Assembly: GCA_964347035.1 (NCBI GenBank) | Contig: CAYFXE010000061.1 | Location: forward strand, 1 to 13,145 | Direction of reading: 5' to 3' | Length of the DNA: 13,145 nt | Source: CAYFXE01 sp964347035 | GTDB lineage: Bacteria; Acidobacteriota; Aminicenantia; Aminicenantales; Aminicenantaceae | Shown: piece after piece, positions 7,174-13,145 of the stretch | Numbering within the stretch: position 1 is the stretch's first letter | Layout: each line of letters begins with the position of its first letter | Notes under the pieces: generated by a model | The model's input: only the letters and a program-made list of their open reading frames with translations | What the model was told of the DNA's origin: nothing | Database searches by the model: none | Translations under genes and position numbers: made by a program

Positions 7174-8127
7174 CTACTTTTTCAGAAAATCCATGATATT
7201 CTTGACGCTGGCGGATCTTTCAGTGTCCGGTTCGAGCTCCAAGAATTTTTCAAAGGACTCCAGGGCTTTATCGTTGTCCTTCATGTTGACGTACACCAAA
7301 CCTAATTTGTAGAAAGGATCACTCCAGTCTGGCTTGATCTGGGAGGCCAGGGTGAAGTACTGGATGGCTTCCTCCATTTTCTGGTGAGAAAAATAGATTT
7401 CACCCACGTTGTAGGCCAGGATTTCATCCTGTGGATCCAGCTCGAGGGACTGTTTGAGATAGTCCTGGGCAGAATCCAGATCGTCTTCTTGGAGGTAACA
7501 TTCTCCGATGGCTGACAGGACCTTGGACTTGAGTTTTATATCTTTTTCTTCCTGTTCATCGATTTTCTGGAGTAGGATTTGATAATGCTTTAGGGCCTGT
7601 TCTGTATCCCGCAACTCCTTATAACAATTACCTATACCGAAGTGAACGTGGTAAAGTTCAGGATTTTTTTCTAGAAATTCCTGGTACTTTGCTAAAGATT
7701 CTTCGAACTTGTCTTCCTTAAAGAGCTGACTGGCTTCGTCGAAAAGTTCTATCCCCATTCCTTCGGTGATGAGCTGCTCTTCGGGTTTTTTCAGGACATG
7801 AGTTAGGGCGGGGTTGACATCGAGCTGGCGGACAAAGATCGTGTCTTGCAAGGGGATATACCCTTCTGCTGTGATGGTGATGCGCCAGTTCCCGCTCCCT
7901 AATCCCATGATCTTCCACTTCCCGTTTTTATCCGTGGTCGTATCCCTGGTGACGTCTTCCCTTTCAAGAAATTCGATAGTCACTTTGGCCTTGATGATGG
8001 GTTTTCCCGACTCATCGGTGACCTTTCCGCTAATCCGGGCCCTTCCTCTCCCCCCTTGAGCGCAGAGGTATGAATTGGTTAGGAAAAAGACAATGATTAA
8101 ACAGATGAAGAGAATGACTTTCTTCAT
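7174..8127 (-). CDS. Exported carboxypeptidase-regulatory-like / TPR protein
   Basis: A 317-residue protein using ATG 8127 (MKKVILFI). A TTG at 8133 adds two residues and sits better spaced behind GAGG, so it is a real alternative. The signal peptide is about residues 1-24. Next comes a carboxypeptidase-regulatory-like fold over about 30-110 (ISGKVTDESGKPIIKAKV, then DKNGKWKIMGLGSGNWRITI), the same domain type as in the TonB receptor. About five TPRs fill residues 125-303, the clearest being YNVGEIYFSHQKMEEAIQYF and the following FYKLGLVYVNMKDNDKALES repeat. No catalytic motif is seen; it looks like an envelope binding or scaffold protein. It is the last gene of the three-gene operon, 19-25 bases after the small GWxTD gene. 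The pairing of this domain with TPRs is typical of Acidobacteriota, but no exact role is known. Confidence 0.82.
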   Translation of the reverse strand: MKKVILFICLIIVFFLTNSYLCAQGGRGRARISGKVTDESGKPIIKAKVTIEFLEREDVTRDTTTDKNGKWKIMGLGSGNWRITITAEGYIPLQDTIFVRQLDVNPALTHVLKKPEEQLITEGMGIELFDEASQLFKEDKFEESLAKYQEFLEKNPELYHVHFGIGNCYKELRDTEQALKHYQILLQKIDEQEEKDIKLKSKVLSAIGECYLQEDDLDSAQDYLKQSLELDPQDEILAYNVGEIYFSHQKMEEAIQYFTLASQIKPDWSDPFYKLGLVYVNMKDNDKALESFEKFLELEPDTERSASVKNIMDFLKK

Positions 8128-8152
8128 AGTCAATTTTTGCCTCGCTTTATGA

Positions 8153-9067
8153 TTATAGTTTAAACCTGATGCTTTTCTGAACCTTTTTTTCGTCTGTTTT
8201 GTTCTCGAGCAGGATGTTCATCCGGTAATTTCCCTGAGGGAGCTCGGCATCTACCTTAATTTCGAAGCTTTGGCCGAGAGTGTCTTTCATTTCTTCAGGT
8301 TTTAACGAGATCGGATACTCCTGGCTGAAATCCCAGACTCTTTCTTTAGAACCAGACAGGACCTCCAAGTCGAGAAGCAGAGTCGTCTCGAGTTTCCCTT
8401 CTTTTTCCACGAGCCACATCTTTTGATAAGGGACTTTGATCTGAACCTGAATTTTGTTGGCTGGAAACTTTTCGAGATTCAGGTCAAAATCAAAAAGACC
8501 GCCACCTTTTTCTATCTCAACATCGGGTTTGAGGTCGACCATGGCTTTGAGGAGCTGAGCCACGTACTGGGCGCTCTGAGCCACGAGTTCATAATCTCCG
8601 ACGTAGGAACGGTCGATAAACAGGATGGGGTAAGGGCCGTAATACCAGATCTCTATCGGTCGACCGTAAAAGGTGTAGCCTGTCGGATACTTTTCCCGTC
8701 CTTCGGGGGGGCCTAAAAGAATGTAAATTCTTCCCCTATCCTGAAGCCAGCCTGGAGTGCCGCCTTCCTTGAACAGGTGATTGGCCTCCTCGATGCGGTT
8801 GAGATAGGCTTCTTTGAACTCGTTTATTTCTGTGTCCGGGTCAGGGTCTCGTCTTTTCCAGAACTCTTCAATGAAGGTATTCCTGTCTGACGGCGGAAGC
8901 TTGAGGAAAATTTTTCTCTCCTGTTTGGTGATGATGTACCTGACTTTGGAGAGATAATCCTGATGATCGGGGGAAAGGTTTTCTTCAAGACGGCCTAGAC
9001 TGCTGCAGAACACGAGGATCGATACGGCCAGACAGACCGCAATTGTTAAGGCTATTTTTTTTTTCAT
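8153..9067 (-). CDS. Small GWxTD-domain protein (GWLQD variant), probably membrane-anchored or exported
   Basis: A 304-residue protein with an N-terminal hydrophobic segment (residues 4-20) ending in Cys21 (LVFCSS). The Cys suggests a lipoprotein, but Phe at -1 is atypical for signal peptidase II. The conserved domain has the family's usual order: YIITKQERKIFLKLP (44-58), FIEEFWKRRDPDP (65-77), NEFKEAYLNRIEEAN (82-96), then GWLQDRGRIYILLGPPE (106-122), where the hallmark is GWLQD rather than GWxTD. The C-terminal 100 residues look like a beta-sandwich. The family occurs in Acidobacteriota and Bacteroidota and has no established biochemical function. Its start overlaps the stop of the upstream gene by 4 bases (ATGA), so translation is coupled. 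It is closely similar over its whole length to the gene at 12144-13055, implying duplication. Confidence 0.88.
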   Translation of the reverse strand: MKKKIALTIAVCLAVSILVFCSSLGRLEENLSPDHQDYLSKVRYIITKQERKIFLKLPPSDRNTFIEEFWKRRDPDPDTEINEFKEAYLNRIEEANHLFKEGGTPGWLQDRGRIYILLGPPEGREKYPTGYTFYGRPIEIWYYGPYPILFIDRSYVGDYELVAQSAQYVAQLLKAMVDLKPDVEIEKGGGLFDFDLNLEKFPANKIQVQIKVPYQKMWLVEKEGKLETTLLLDLEVLSGSKERVWDFSQEYPISLKPEEMKDTLGQSFEIKVDAELPQGNYRMNILLENKTDEKKVQKSIRFKL

Positions 9068-11133
9068 TTTTCTCCTTTGATCGAGGCCACAATTTTCTTA
9101 ATCTGCTCCTGATTGGGGTTGATTTCCAGTGATTTTTCCCAGGCTCTCAGGGCTTCAGCCCGGTTCCCCAACGAGTAATAACAAGAGCCGATGGCGTTGA
9201 GGACATCCAGGTTGGTCCCGTAGTGGGTCAGGTATTGTTTGTAGTGAGTGATGGCTTCTTCGTACTGTTTGAGTTTTTGAGAGGCCTGTCCCAGGAGTTT
9301 CAAGAATTGGTAGTTTTTCTGGAGGCCCTCCGAGAAGGGCTGCAGGATCCTTTGGACGTCTGCGAATTTTTCTTGACGGAAATAAATCCGGCTTAATCCC
9401 TCAGCATACTGCAATGATTGAGGACTCTTCCTGTAAGCTCGTTCCAAGAAGATTCCAGCCTTCTCCAGGTCTCCTTTGTTGAAGTACTGGCCACCCAGGA
9501 TATAATCGACTGCTGGGTCTGTGGGAGATGGAGTTGGTTCGGCATAGATGAAAGGTCTAGGGACGATGGCTCCCGCTGTCACAGAAAAATAAGCTGATTC
9601 GGAAAGGATGGTTTTGTTTTCTGCCGAAAGAACGTTGACTTCAACCTCATAGTAGGCCGGAGGAAGTTTTTTAAGAGAAAATTGTTCAAGGAATTGTCTT
9701 TTTGTTGGGTAACTCTTGATCTCTTTGACTTCTTTCAGGGCCTCCTCATCCCCTTTATAAAAGACGAATTCGAGGCGTCCTCTTTCTTGGAGCTCCTGAT
9801 TAAGTCCTGTTATCTGAAAGAAGACGTGGAGAGTATCGTGGATGGAAAACTCATTCCTGGCAGAAGGATAGAGCTGCGTGTCCTCCACCTTAAAAGGTTT
9901 GCTGGAGGAGCCGGAAGCGACATCCTTGGCATGAGGAGCGAGAATGAGGGGGGTCATCTCAACAGATGATTGGCCGGAGGAAATGATGATGTCCTTCTCG
10001 ATGGAGGTGAATTCTTTGGACACTCTGTTTTTGAAGAGAAGGTCAAACTTGTAGTTGCCTTCGACAAGAGGAAATATATCCTGAAGGCTGAACGGTTTGG
10101 TCTGGATTTTTTTGAGCTCGTCCTCATCGAACTGGATCGGGATCGTCTTGTTGAACTGGTAGACGGTTTTTCCGCTGAGGTCTGATATCTTTCCCGAGAC
10201 CTCCAGGGTCGTGTAGTATCTGGGATCGGCGAAATTGACCGAGAGTTTTTCCGGTTCGATCAGATAATGGACAAAGTAAATATCTGATTCATCTTTGTGG
10301 ATCGAAACCAGATGATCATTGCCGATATAATTGGCCGAATACTCGACTTCGACAAAATCCTTATATTTGAGAAGTTTCTCAGCATACTCATCCTTGACCG
10401 CCTTCTGAGGCTTGACATAAATGTTGGACAGGAGGATTTCTGAGGCCATCGAGGGATTGACAGCGTTCCAGGATTCTCCGGGAAGAAGACTCAAAGACGT
10501 GTAGGCGAGGTTTGGCCTTATTTCTCTCAGTTGGTTGAAGGCAGTTAAGTAGTCTTTGGGGTCGCCATGATAGTGGACTAAAAGCTTCTGAGGGCCATCC
10601 TGGATCGGGCTGTATATTTCATAATCTCCGGACCCGAATTCTTTGAAGAAGACGACGTTGAAGGAATCAGGTAGACCGAAAGGACTCATCCCTTGGTAGA
10701 ACCAGACTATAGTGGGGTAGACTTCTGTCTCGTTCTCGTATTTTTCTTCGTATTGAGGTTTTCCCAGGATGATGTGGATTCGCCCCATCGCCGTTCTCCA
10801 ACCTGCGGTCGGTGTTCCCCGGCCAAGCCATTTGTTTGCATAAGCAATTCTTTCGTAATGCTCTTTCTTGAATTCATTCTCCGGGCTGCCGGGAGTTGGG
10901 TCGCGGTGGTTCCAGAAGGCTTCGATGAAAAGGTCTCGTTCCCGGTCACTTTCTAACTGGAGAAAGACATCTTTTTCCTTGGGGGTGATGATGTAGATGA
11001 CCTCTTCTTCCAACCATTTTCTGTGTCTTTCCGGAAGATCCTCGGGCTTCTTTTTCGAGGCAGTGTTTTCAGCCGATAACCCAAGGAAAAAAAGAAAAAT
11101 GGAGACAATAATGACTATTTTTTTTGTTTTCAT
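9064..11133 (-). CDS. Large exported GWxTD-domain protein with C-terminal TPRs
   Basis: A 689-residue protein with a signal peptide at residues 1-21 (core IVIIVSIFLFFLGLSA). The GWxTD-type domain covers about 34-130: YIITPKEKDVFLQL, FIEAFWNHRDPTPGSPENEF, and GWRTAMGRIHIILGKP (111-126). It keeps the Thr but has Ala in place of Asp. The middle part, about 180-530, is predicted mostly beta strand with no motif I recognise. About four TPRs occupy 545-689 (GGQYFNKGDLEKAGIFLERA through LNAIGSCYYSLGNRAEALRA). It leads the operon 11133 to 7174 and overlaps the next start by 4 bases. The ATG has no Shine-Dalgarno and lies only 11 bases from a TATAAT box, so a nearly leaderless mRNA is likely. Function is unknown; a periplasmic scaffold or assembly role is inferred from the TPRs. 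Confidence 0.88.
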   Translation of the reverse strand: MKTKKIVIIVSIFLFFLGLSAENTASKKKPEDLPERHRKWLEEEVIYIITPKEKDVFLQLESDRERDLFIEAFWNHRDPTPGSPENEFKKEHYERIAYANKWLGRGTPTAGWRTAMGRIHIILGKPQYEEKYENETEVYPTIVWFYQGMSPFGLPDSFNVVFFKEFGSGDYEIYSPIQDGPQKLLVHYHGDPKDYLTAFNQLREIRPNLAYTSLSLLPGESWNAVNPSMASEILLSNIYVKPQKAVKDEYAEKLLKYKDFVEVEYSANYIGNDHLVSIHKDESDIYFVHYLIEPEKLSVNFADPRYYTTLEVSGKISDLSGKTVYQFNKTIPIQFDEDELKKIQTKPFSLQDIFPLVEGNYKFDLLFKNRVSKEFTSIEKDIIISSGQSSVEMTPLILAPHAKDVASGSSSKPFKVEDTQLYPSARNEFSIHDTLHVFFQITGLNQELQERGRLEFVFYKGDEEALKEVKEIKSYPTKRQFLEQFSLKKLPPAYYEVEVNVLSAENKTILSESAYFSVTAGAIVPRPFIYAEPTPSPTDPAVDYILGGQYFNKGDLEKAGIFLERAYRKSPQSLQYAEGLSRIYFRQEKFADVQRILQPFSEGLQKNYQFLKLLGQASQKLKQYEEAITHYKQYLTHYGTNLDVLNAIGSCYYSLGNRAEALRAWEKSLEINPNQEQIKKIVASIKGEK

Positions 11134-11144
11134 GGGTACAATCC

Positions 11145-11173
11145 ATTATAGATTTTTATGATGAATATATCAA
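11145..11173 (-). promoter_or_regulatory. Near-perfect sigma-70 promoter of the GWxTD operon
   Basis: On the minus strand TTGATA (11168-11173) is followed after exactly 17 bases by a perfect TATAAT (11145-11150). The ATG at 11133 begins 11 bases after the -10 box, so transcription would start only about 3-6 bases before the start codon. Confidence 0.75.
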
Positions 11174-11285
11174 TATGGCAGGAGAAGGGGCCCATCGTGT
11201 CGGCTTTTAGATCAGGAAGCATAATTTTTTGCCAGTTCTTCTTTTTTAACTTGGCTTTATCTTGAAAAGACAGGAATTTCGTTTG

Positions 11286-11340
11286 GCCCCTGCCTCCGCA
11301 GGGGCTTGTCCCTGGGAAGCGGGGGCAGGTCCCGGTGGGC
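11286..11340. repeat. GC-rich palindromic repeats upstream of the GWxTD operon
   Basis: GCCCCTGC (11286-11293) and GCAGGGGC (11298-11305) form a perfect 8-bp stem with loop CTCC. A second arm, GCGGGGGCA (around 11319-11327), can pair in competition with TGCCTCCGC (11291-11299) with one wobble. The style (CCTGC / GCAGG cores) matches the cluster at 7020-7158, so related repeats lie at both ends of the three-gene operon. A chance reading frame crosses this stretch but is best explained by the repeats. Confidence 0.6.
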
Positions 11341-11384
11341 ATCTGAGTAAAGGCCATAGTAGAGAAACATGATTCGCAAGTTCG

Positions 11385-11413
11385 TTGACACTCATCCTGT
11401 ATTACTCTATGCT
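11385..11413 (+). promoter_or_regulatory. Orphan sigma-70-like promoter pointing at the tRNA-like element
   Basis: Perfect TTGACA (11385-11390), 17-base spacer, then TATGCT (11408-11413, 4 of 6 matches). No protein gene follows on this strand for 700 bases; the first candidate product is the tRNA-like element at 11561-11623, which is followed by a T run. It may drive a non-coding RNA. Confidence 0.4.
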
Positions 11414-11490
11414 TACAATCATAAATAAGTCAAAAGATAATGGGCTTATTGCTTAAGTTATAGGTCCAGATAGGGCACATAACCTATTTA

Positions 11491-11506
11491 TTAGCCCCTG
11501 GGCTAA
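11491..11506. other. Short perfect palindrome TTAGCCC-CT-GGGCTAA
   Basis: Arms 11491-11497 and 11500-11506 are perfect complements; as RNA this is a 6-bp stem with a 4-base loop. A-rich rather than T-rich sequence follows on the plus strand, so it is not a good terminator. It lies between the orphan promoter and the tRNA-like element. The remainder of 11414-11560 shows no gene. Confidence 0.35.
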
Positions 11507-11560
11507 AAAAGGGTTTTAATTGGTTGCTAACTAATTTTAAAATCAGGGAGTTAGTAACAC

Positions 11561-11623
11561 AAGGCGGTCTTCAATCCAAAGGGCTCACACCCCGGAGGAC
11601 GCTGGTTCAAATCCAAGCCGCCT
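11561..11623 (+). tRNA. Degenerate or incomplete tRNA-like element (no clear D arm)
   Basis: AGGCGG (11562-11567) can pair with CCGCCT (11618-11623) as an acceptor-like stem. Just inside the 3' arm, GCTGG-TTCAAAT-CCAAGC has the layout of a T arm and would form a perfect 5-bp stem without one extra A. GGCGGTCTTCAATCC resembles the anticodon region of selenocysteine tRNA (TCA) and GGGCTCACACCCC could be a variable arm; alternatively GGG-CTCACAC-CCC could be an anticodon arm with CAC (Val). At about 62 bases it is too short for a complete tRNA and lacks the D arm, so it is probably a pseudo-tRNA. A run of T follows at 11635-11640 and a promoter-like sequence lies upstream. Confidence 0.28.
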
Positions 11624-11698
11624 GCTACCTGTCCTTTTTTCACTCTTCACTCCGTAAATTTAATCAAGTATATCTGTGATAATCAGTAATATAGCTCC

Positions 11699-12082
11699 TT
11701 ACTTTGGTATTTTTTGGTACCCCAAGACCAAACTTACCACTACAAGACCCAAAATAATGTCTCCATCCCTTGCCGGCAGAGCGAAGGAAGAAGGTATGCG
11801 GCCTCGAGTCATTTCAAGAATAAATAATCCTCCAATAATCATGAAGATCTGCAGGCTAATAATAGGTTTTTGGCCTAGACCACTGAACCAGTCTTTTCTA
11901 GTTCATACTATGAGTAAAGGTATGATCCACATCGCTCCGATGAGCATACCTCCAGGAGGTCTCAATATTTCTAGAATCCTTAAAAGGCAAAGAGCAAGCA
12001 TGAAACCACCAAACGCAGCGGTAATCCAAGCCATAACGGAAACCCATTCATCTCCTTCCAAGGAAAAAACAATTTGGCATAA
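11699..12082 (-). pseudogene. Broken gene for an uncharacterised polytopic membrane protein
   Basis: Reading the minus strand from 12082, 59 codons are open and hydrophobic (VMAWITAAFGGFMLALCLL; GGMLIGAMWIIPLLIV). They are interrupted by an in-frame TGA at 11903-11905, after which the same frame continues 67 codons to TAA at 11699-11701 (ISLQIFMIIGGLFILEM; RIPSSFALPARDGDIILGLV). The FALPA-x2-GD segment after a helix is a pattern I remember from conserved membrane proteins of unknown function (FALPAGIGD). About four membrane segments are visible, with no clear start codon and an early end, so it appears truncated at both ends as well as interrupted. The TGA falls exactly at the left edge of the 126-bp repeat (11906), so the stop may have been created by a rearrangement joining two pieces. 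The antisense plus-strand frame at 11676-12104 is its shadow. Confidence 0.65.
11906..12031. repeat. 126-bp direct repeat, copy B (inside the broken membrane-protein gene)
   Basis: Matches 326-451 with one difference. Here the surrounding sequence continues the membrane-protein reading frame upstream and, after a TGA, downstream, so this copy looks like the more original context and copy A like the transposed fragment. Spacing between the copies is 11,580 bases, same orientation. Confidence 0.85.
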
Positions 12083-12102
12083 TTATTACTATGAGGTATC
12101 CT
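12074..12102 (+). promoter_or_regulatory. Candidate sigma-70 promoter for the stand-alone GWxTD gene
   Basis: TTGGCA (12074-12079; 5 of 6), 17-base spacer, TATCCT (12097-12102; 4 of 6). A start near 12109 would give a leader of about 35 bases that carries the AAGGAGG ribosome site. It overlaps the upstream end of the broken membrane-protein gene. Confidence 0.4.
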
Positions 12103-12143
12103 GAGAATAATGGCGTTGAAACCGGCAAAAGGAGGCCGGCCAG

Positions 12144-13055
12144 ATGATTAAGAAAAAACCAGTGTTTCGCTCTACCTTTGTCTTGATCTATTCTTTGGCC
12201 ATCAGCTCGTGTTCTTTACTCCAGAAGACTCCGCCCCTCGATCCAAACAGTGAAGAATTCCTGTCCAAGGTCAGGTACATCATCACCACTGAGGAGAGAA
12301 AAGCCTTCCGTCTTCTGCCTGTCGAGGAGAGGGAAGCATTCATGGAAAATTTCTGGAAAGTCAGAGATCCGGATCCCCTGACAGAGGTCAACGAATTCAA
12401 ACAGGAGTATTTTGCCCGGATCGACATGGCCAACAAACTCTTCACGTCAAGCGGCACGGCGGGCTGGCTTCAAGATAGGGGGAGAGCCTACATCGTTATC
12501 GGGCCGCCGAATGATAGATTGACCATTCACCCTTATGGTGCCCAATGGGTTGAGCGGTGGCTTTACAAGAATTTTTATCTTGACTTTATCCCCGGGGATA
12601 TCATGGGAGTCCCGAAACTCGATACTCGAAGCATCCGCAACTTATCAAAATTCAATGAGGCTCAAAGAAAGAGGACACCGAGGAAGGTTACAGAGACAAA
12701 AAAAGATCCGTTCGATTATGAACTTCAGATTTTTAAAGAAAATGAGAACAAGCTGAATATCTTTATAAAAATTCCTTTTGCAGATATCTGGATGAATAAA
12801 AAAGAGGACAGACTGGAAGCCATGCTTAAGGTCTATTATTCGATTCAAAAGGAAGGCATAAAGAGTTTGATTCTTGAGAAAACAAAAGACCATCCGATAT
12901 CCATCAAACAAAACGAGATGGCTGATTACAAAGAAAAGTATTGCCTGATAAAAATACCAATGGAGCTGGAAAAAGGTCAGTATGTCATGACAATTCAGGT
13001 TGAAAACATCGCCGGAGAAGGGAAAGTCGAGAAAAAAATAAGGTTTACTGTTTAG
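12144..13055 (+). CDS. GWxTD-domain lipoprotein (GWLQD variant), paralogue of the 8153-9067 gene
   Basis: A 303-residue protein. The signal peptide ends in a good lipobox (AISS-Cys23), so it is a likely lipoprotein held in the inner or outer membrane. The GWxTD-type domain shows LSKVRYIITTEERKAFRLLP (40-59), FMENFWKVRDPDPLTEVNEF (66-85) and GWLQDRGRAYIVIGPP (107-122). The C-terminal part is beta-rich and ends KKIRFTV, as the paralogue ends KSIRFKL. A charged insert around residues 160-190 (Arg/Lys-rich) replaces a more hydrophobic stretch in the paralogue. The start is fixed by AAGGAGG 8 bases before ATG 12144. It stands alone on the plus strand with its own candidate promoter, outside the operon that holds its sister gene. 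Family function is unknown; similarity to 8153-9067 argues for duplication and specialisation. Confidence 0.9.
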   Translation: MIKKKPVFRSTFVLIYSLAISSCSLLQKTPPLDPNSEEFLSKVRYIITTEERKAFRLLPVEEREAFMENFWKVRDPDPLTEVNEFKQEYFARIDMANKLFTSSGTAGWLQDRGRAYIVIGPPNDRLTIHPYGAQWVERWLYKNFYLDFIPGDIMGVPKLDTRSIRNLSKFNEAQRKRTPRKVTETKKDPFDYELQIFKENENKLNIFIKIPFADIWMNKKEDRLEAMLKVYYSIQKEGIKSLILEKTKDHPISIKQNEMADYKEKYCLIKIPMELEKGQYVMTIQVENIAGEGKVEKKIRFTV

Positions 13056-13098
13056 TAAATTCCACCGCCGACGATTGTGTAAACCACCTTTTATTGAT

Positions 13099-13145
13099 AG
13101 GAATTTCGTTTTTGCGCTTACGGCAAATCCCTCGCAATTTCACCC
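13099..13145. other. Possible interspersed repeat running off the right edge
   Basis: AGGAATTTCGTTT at 13099-13111 recurs at 11272-11284, where it also borders a palindromic repeat. The rest of the edge (GCGCTTACGGCAAATCCCTC and beyond) has the look of an intergenic repeat and contains no supported gene; a 32-codon minus-strand frame here overlaps the end of the GWxTD gene and has no ribosome site I can see. Thirteen matching bases may be chance. Confidence 0.25.

Noticed and set aside
11219..11240. Sigma-54-like TGGCA...TGC on the minus strand upstream of the GWxTD operon
   Set aside because: The GG and GC are 11 bases apart instead of 10, which normally abolishes sigma-54 recognition, and a far better sigma-70 promoter lies next to the gene.
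11130..11357. A 75-codon minus-strand frame ending with a 4-base overlap on the large GWxTD start
   Set aside because: It runs through GC-rich palindromic repeats and the promoter of the operon, has low-complexity composition and no ribosome site; the overlap looks accidental.
11903..11905. TGA in the broken gene read as selenocysteine, given the nearby selenocysteine-tRNA-like element
   Set aside because: The TGA lies exactly at the repeat junction, no conserved redox motif surrounds it, I see no convincing SECIS hairpin just after it, and the frame lacks a start and ends early. Decay is simpler.
11676..12104. A 142-codon plus-strand frame
   Set aside because: It is the antisense of the broken membrane-protein gene; the minus strand gives clear hydrophobic helices and a recognisable FALPA-GD pattern, while the plus strand does not.
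13045..13143. A 32-codon minus-strand frame at the right edge
   Set aside because: It overlaps the GWxTD gene end, begins with GTG at the window edge with no visible ribosome site, and coincides with a repeat-like sequence.

Overview
The window looks like a chromosomal stretch from a Gram-negative bacterium of the Acidobacteriota / Candidatus Aminicenantes type. This is inferred from the protein mix: an Oar-like TonB-dependent receptor with an N-terminal carboxypeptidase-regulatory-like domain, three GWxTD-domain proteins, and many exported tetratricopeptide (TPR) proteins. No rRNA or other taxonomic marker is present, so the assignment is tentative.

Layout from left to right. The left edge (1-59, minus) holds the first 19 codons of a gene that runs out of the window. 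Bases 60-690 hold no intact gene: a candidate promoter, an inverted repeat, a 126-bp fragment duplicated at 11906-12031, and a short remnant resembling the N-terminus of an IS3-family transposase OrfA. A secreted HtrA/trypsin-like protease fused to about 11 TPRs (691-2610, minus) is divergent from a secreted TPR/coiled-coil protein (2797-3615, plus). Next comes a 1009-residue TonB-dependent receptor (3921-6950, plus) with a consensus-like sigma-54 promoter, a long leader containing a perfect hairpin, and a strong intrinsic terminator. After a cluster of palindromic repeats, a three-gene minus-strand operon is read from 11133 down to 7174: a GWxTD-TPR protein, a small GWxTD protein (4-base ATGA overlap), and a carboxypeptidase-regulatory-like/TPR protein. 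It has a near-perfect sigma-70 promoter so close to the first ATG that the mRNA should be almost leaderless. Bases 11134-12143 are non-coding or decayed: palindromic repeats, an orphan sigma-70-like promoter, a degenerate tRNA-like element, and a broken membrane-protein gene. The window closes with a second stand-alone small GWxTD lipoprotein (12144-13055, plus).

Every complete gene encodes an exported or envelope protein. Six of them carry a TPR or GWxTD region or both; the seventh, the receptor, is itself an outer-membrane protein. The simplest reading is an envelope module: outer-membrane receptor, periplasmic protease, scaffolding TPR proteins and GWxTD proteins of unknown biochemical role. 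That the genes act together is inferred only from proximity and shared domains. The most unusual structural signal is the 126-bp direct repeat (one mismatch) 11.58 kb apart that brackets nearly the whole module, with one copy inside the broken membrane-protein gene.
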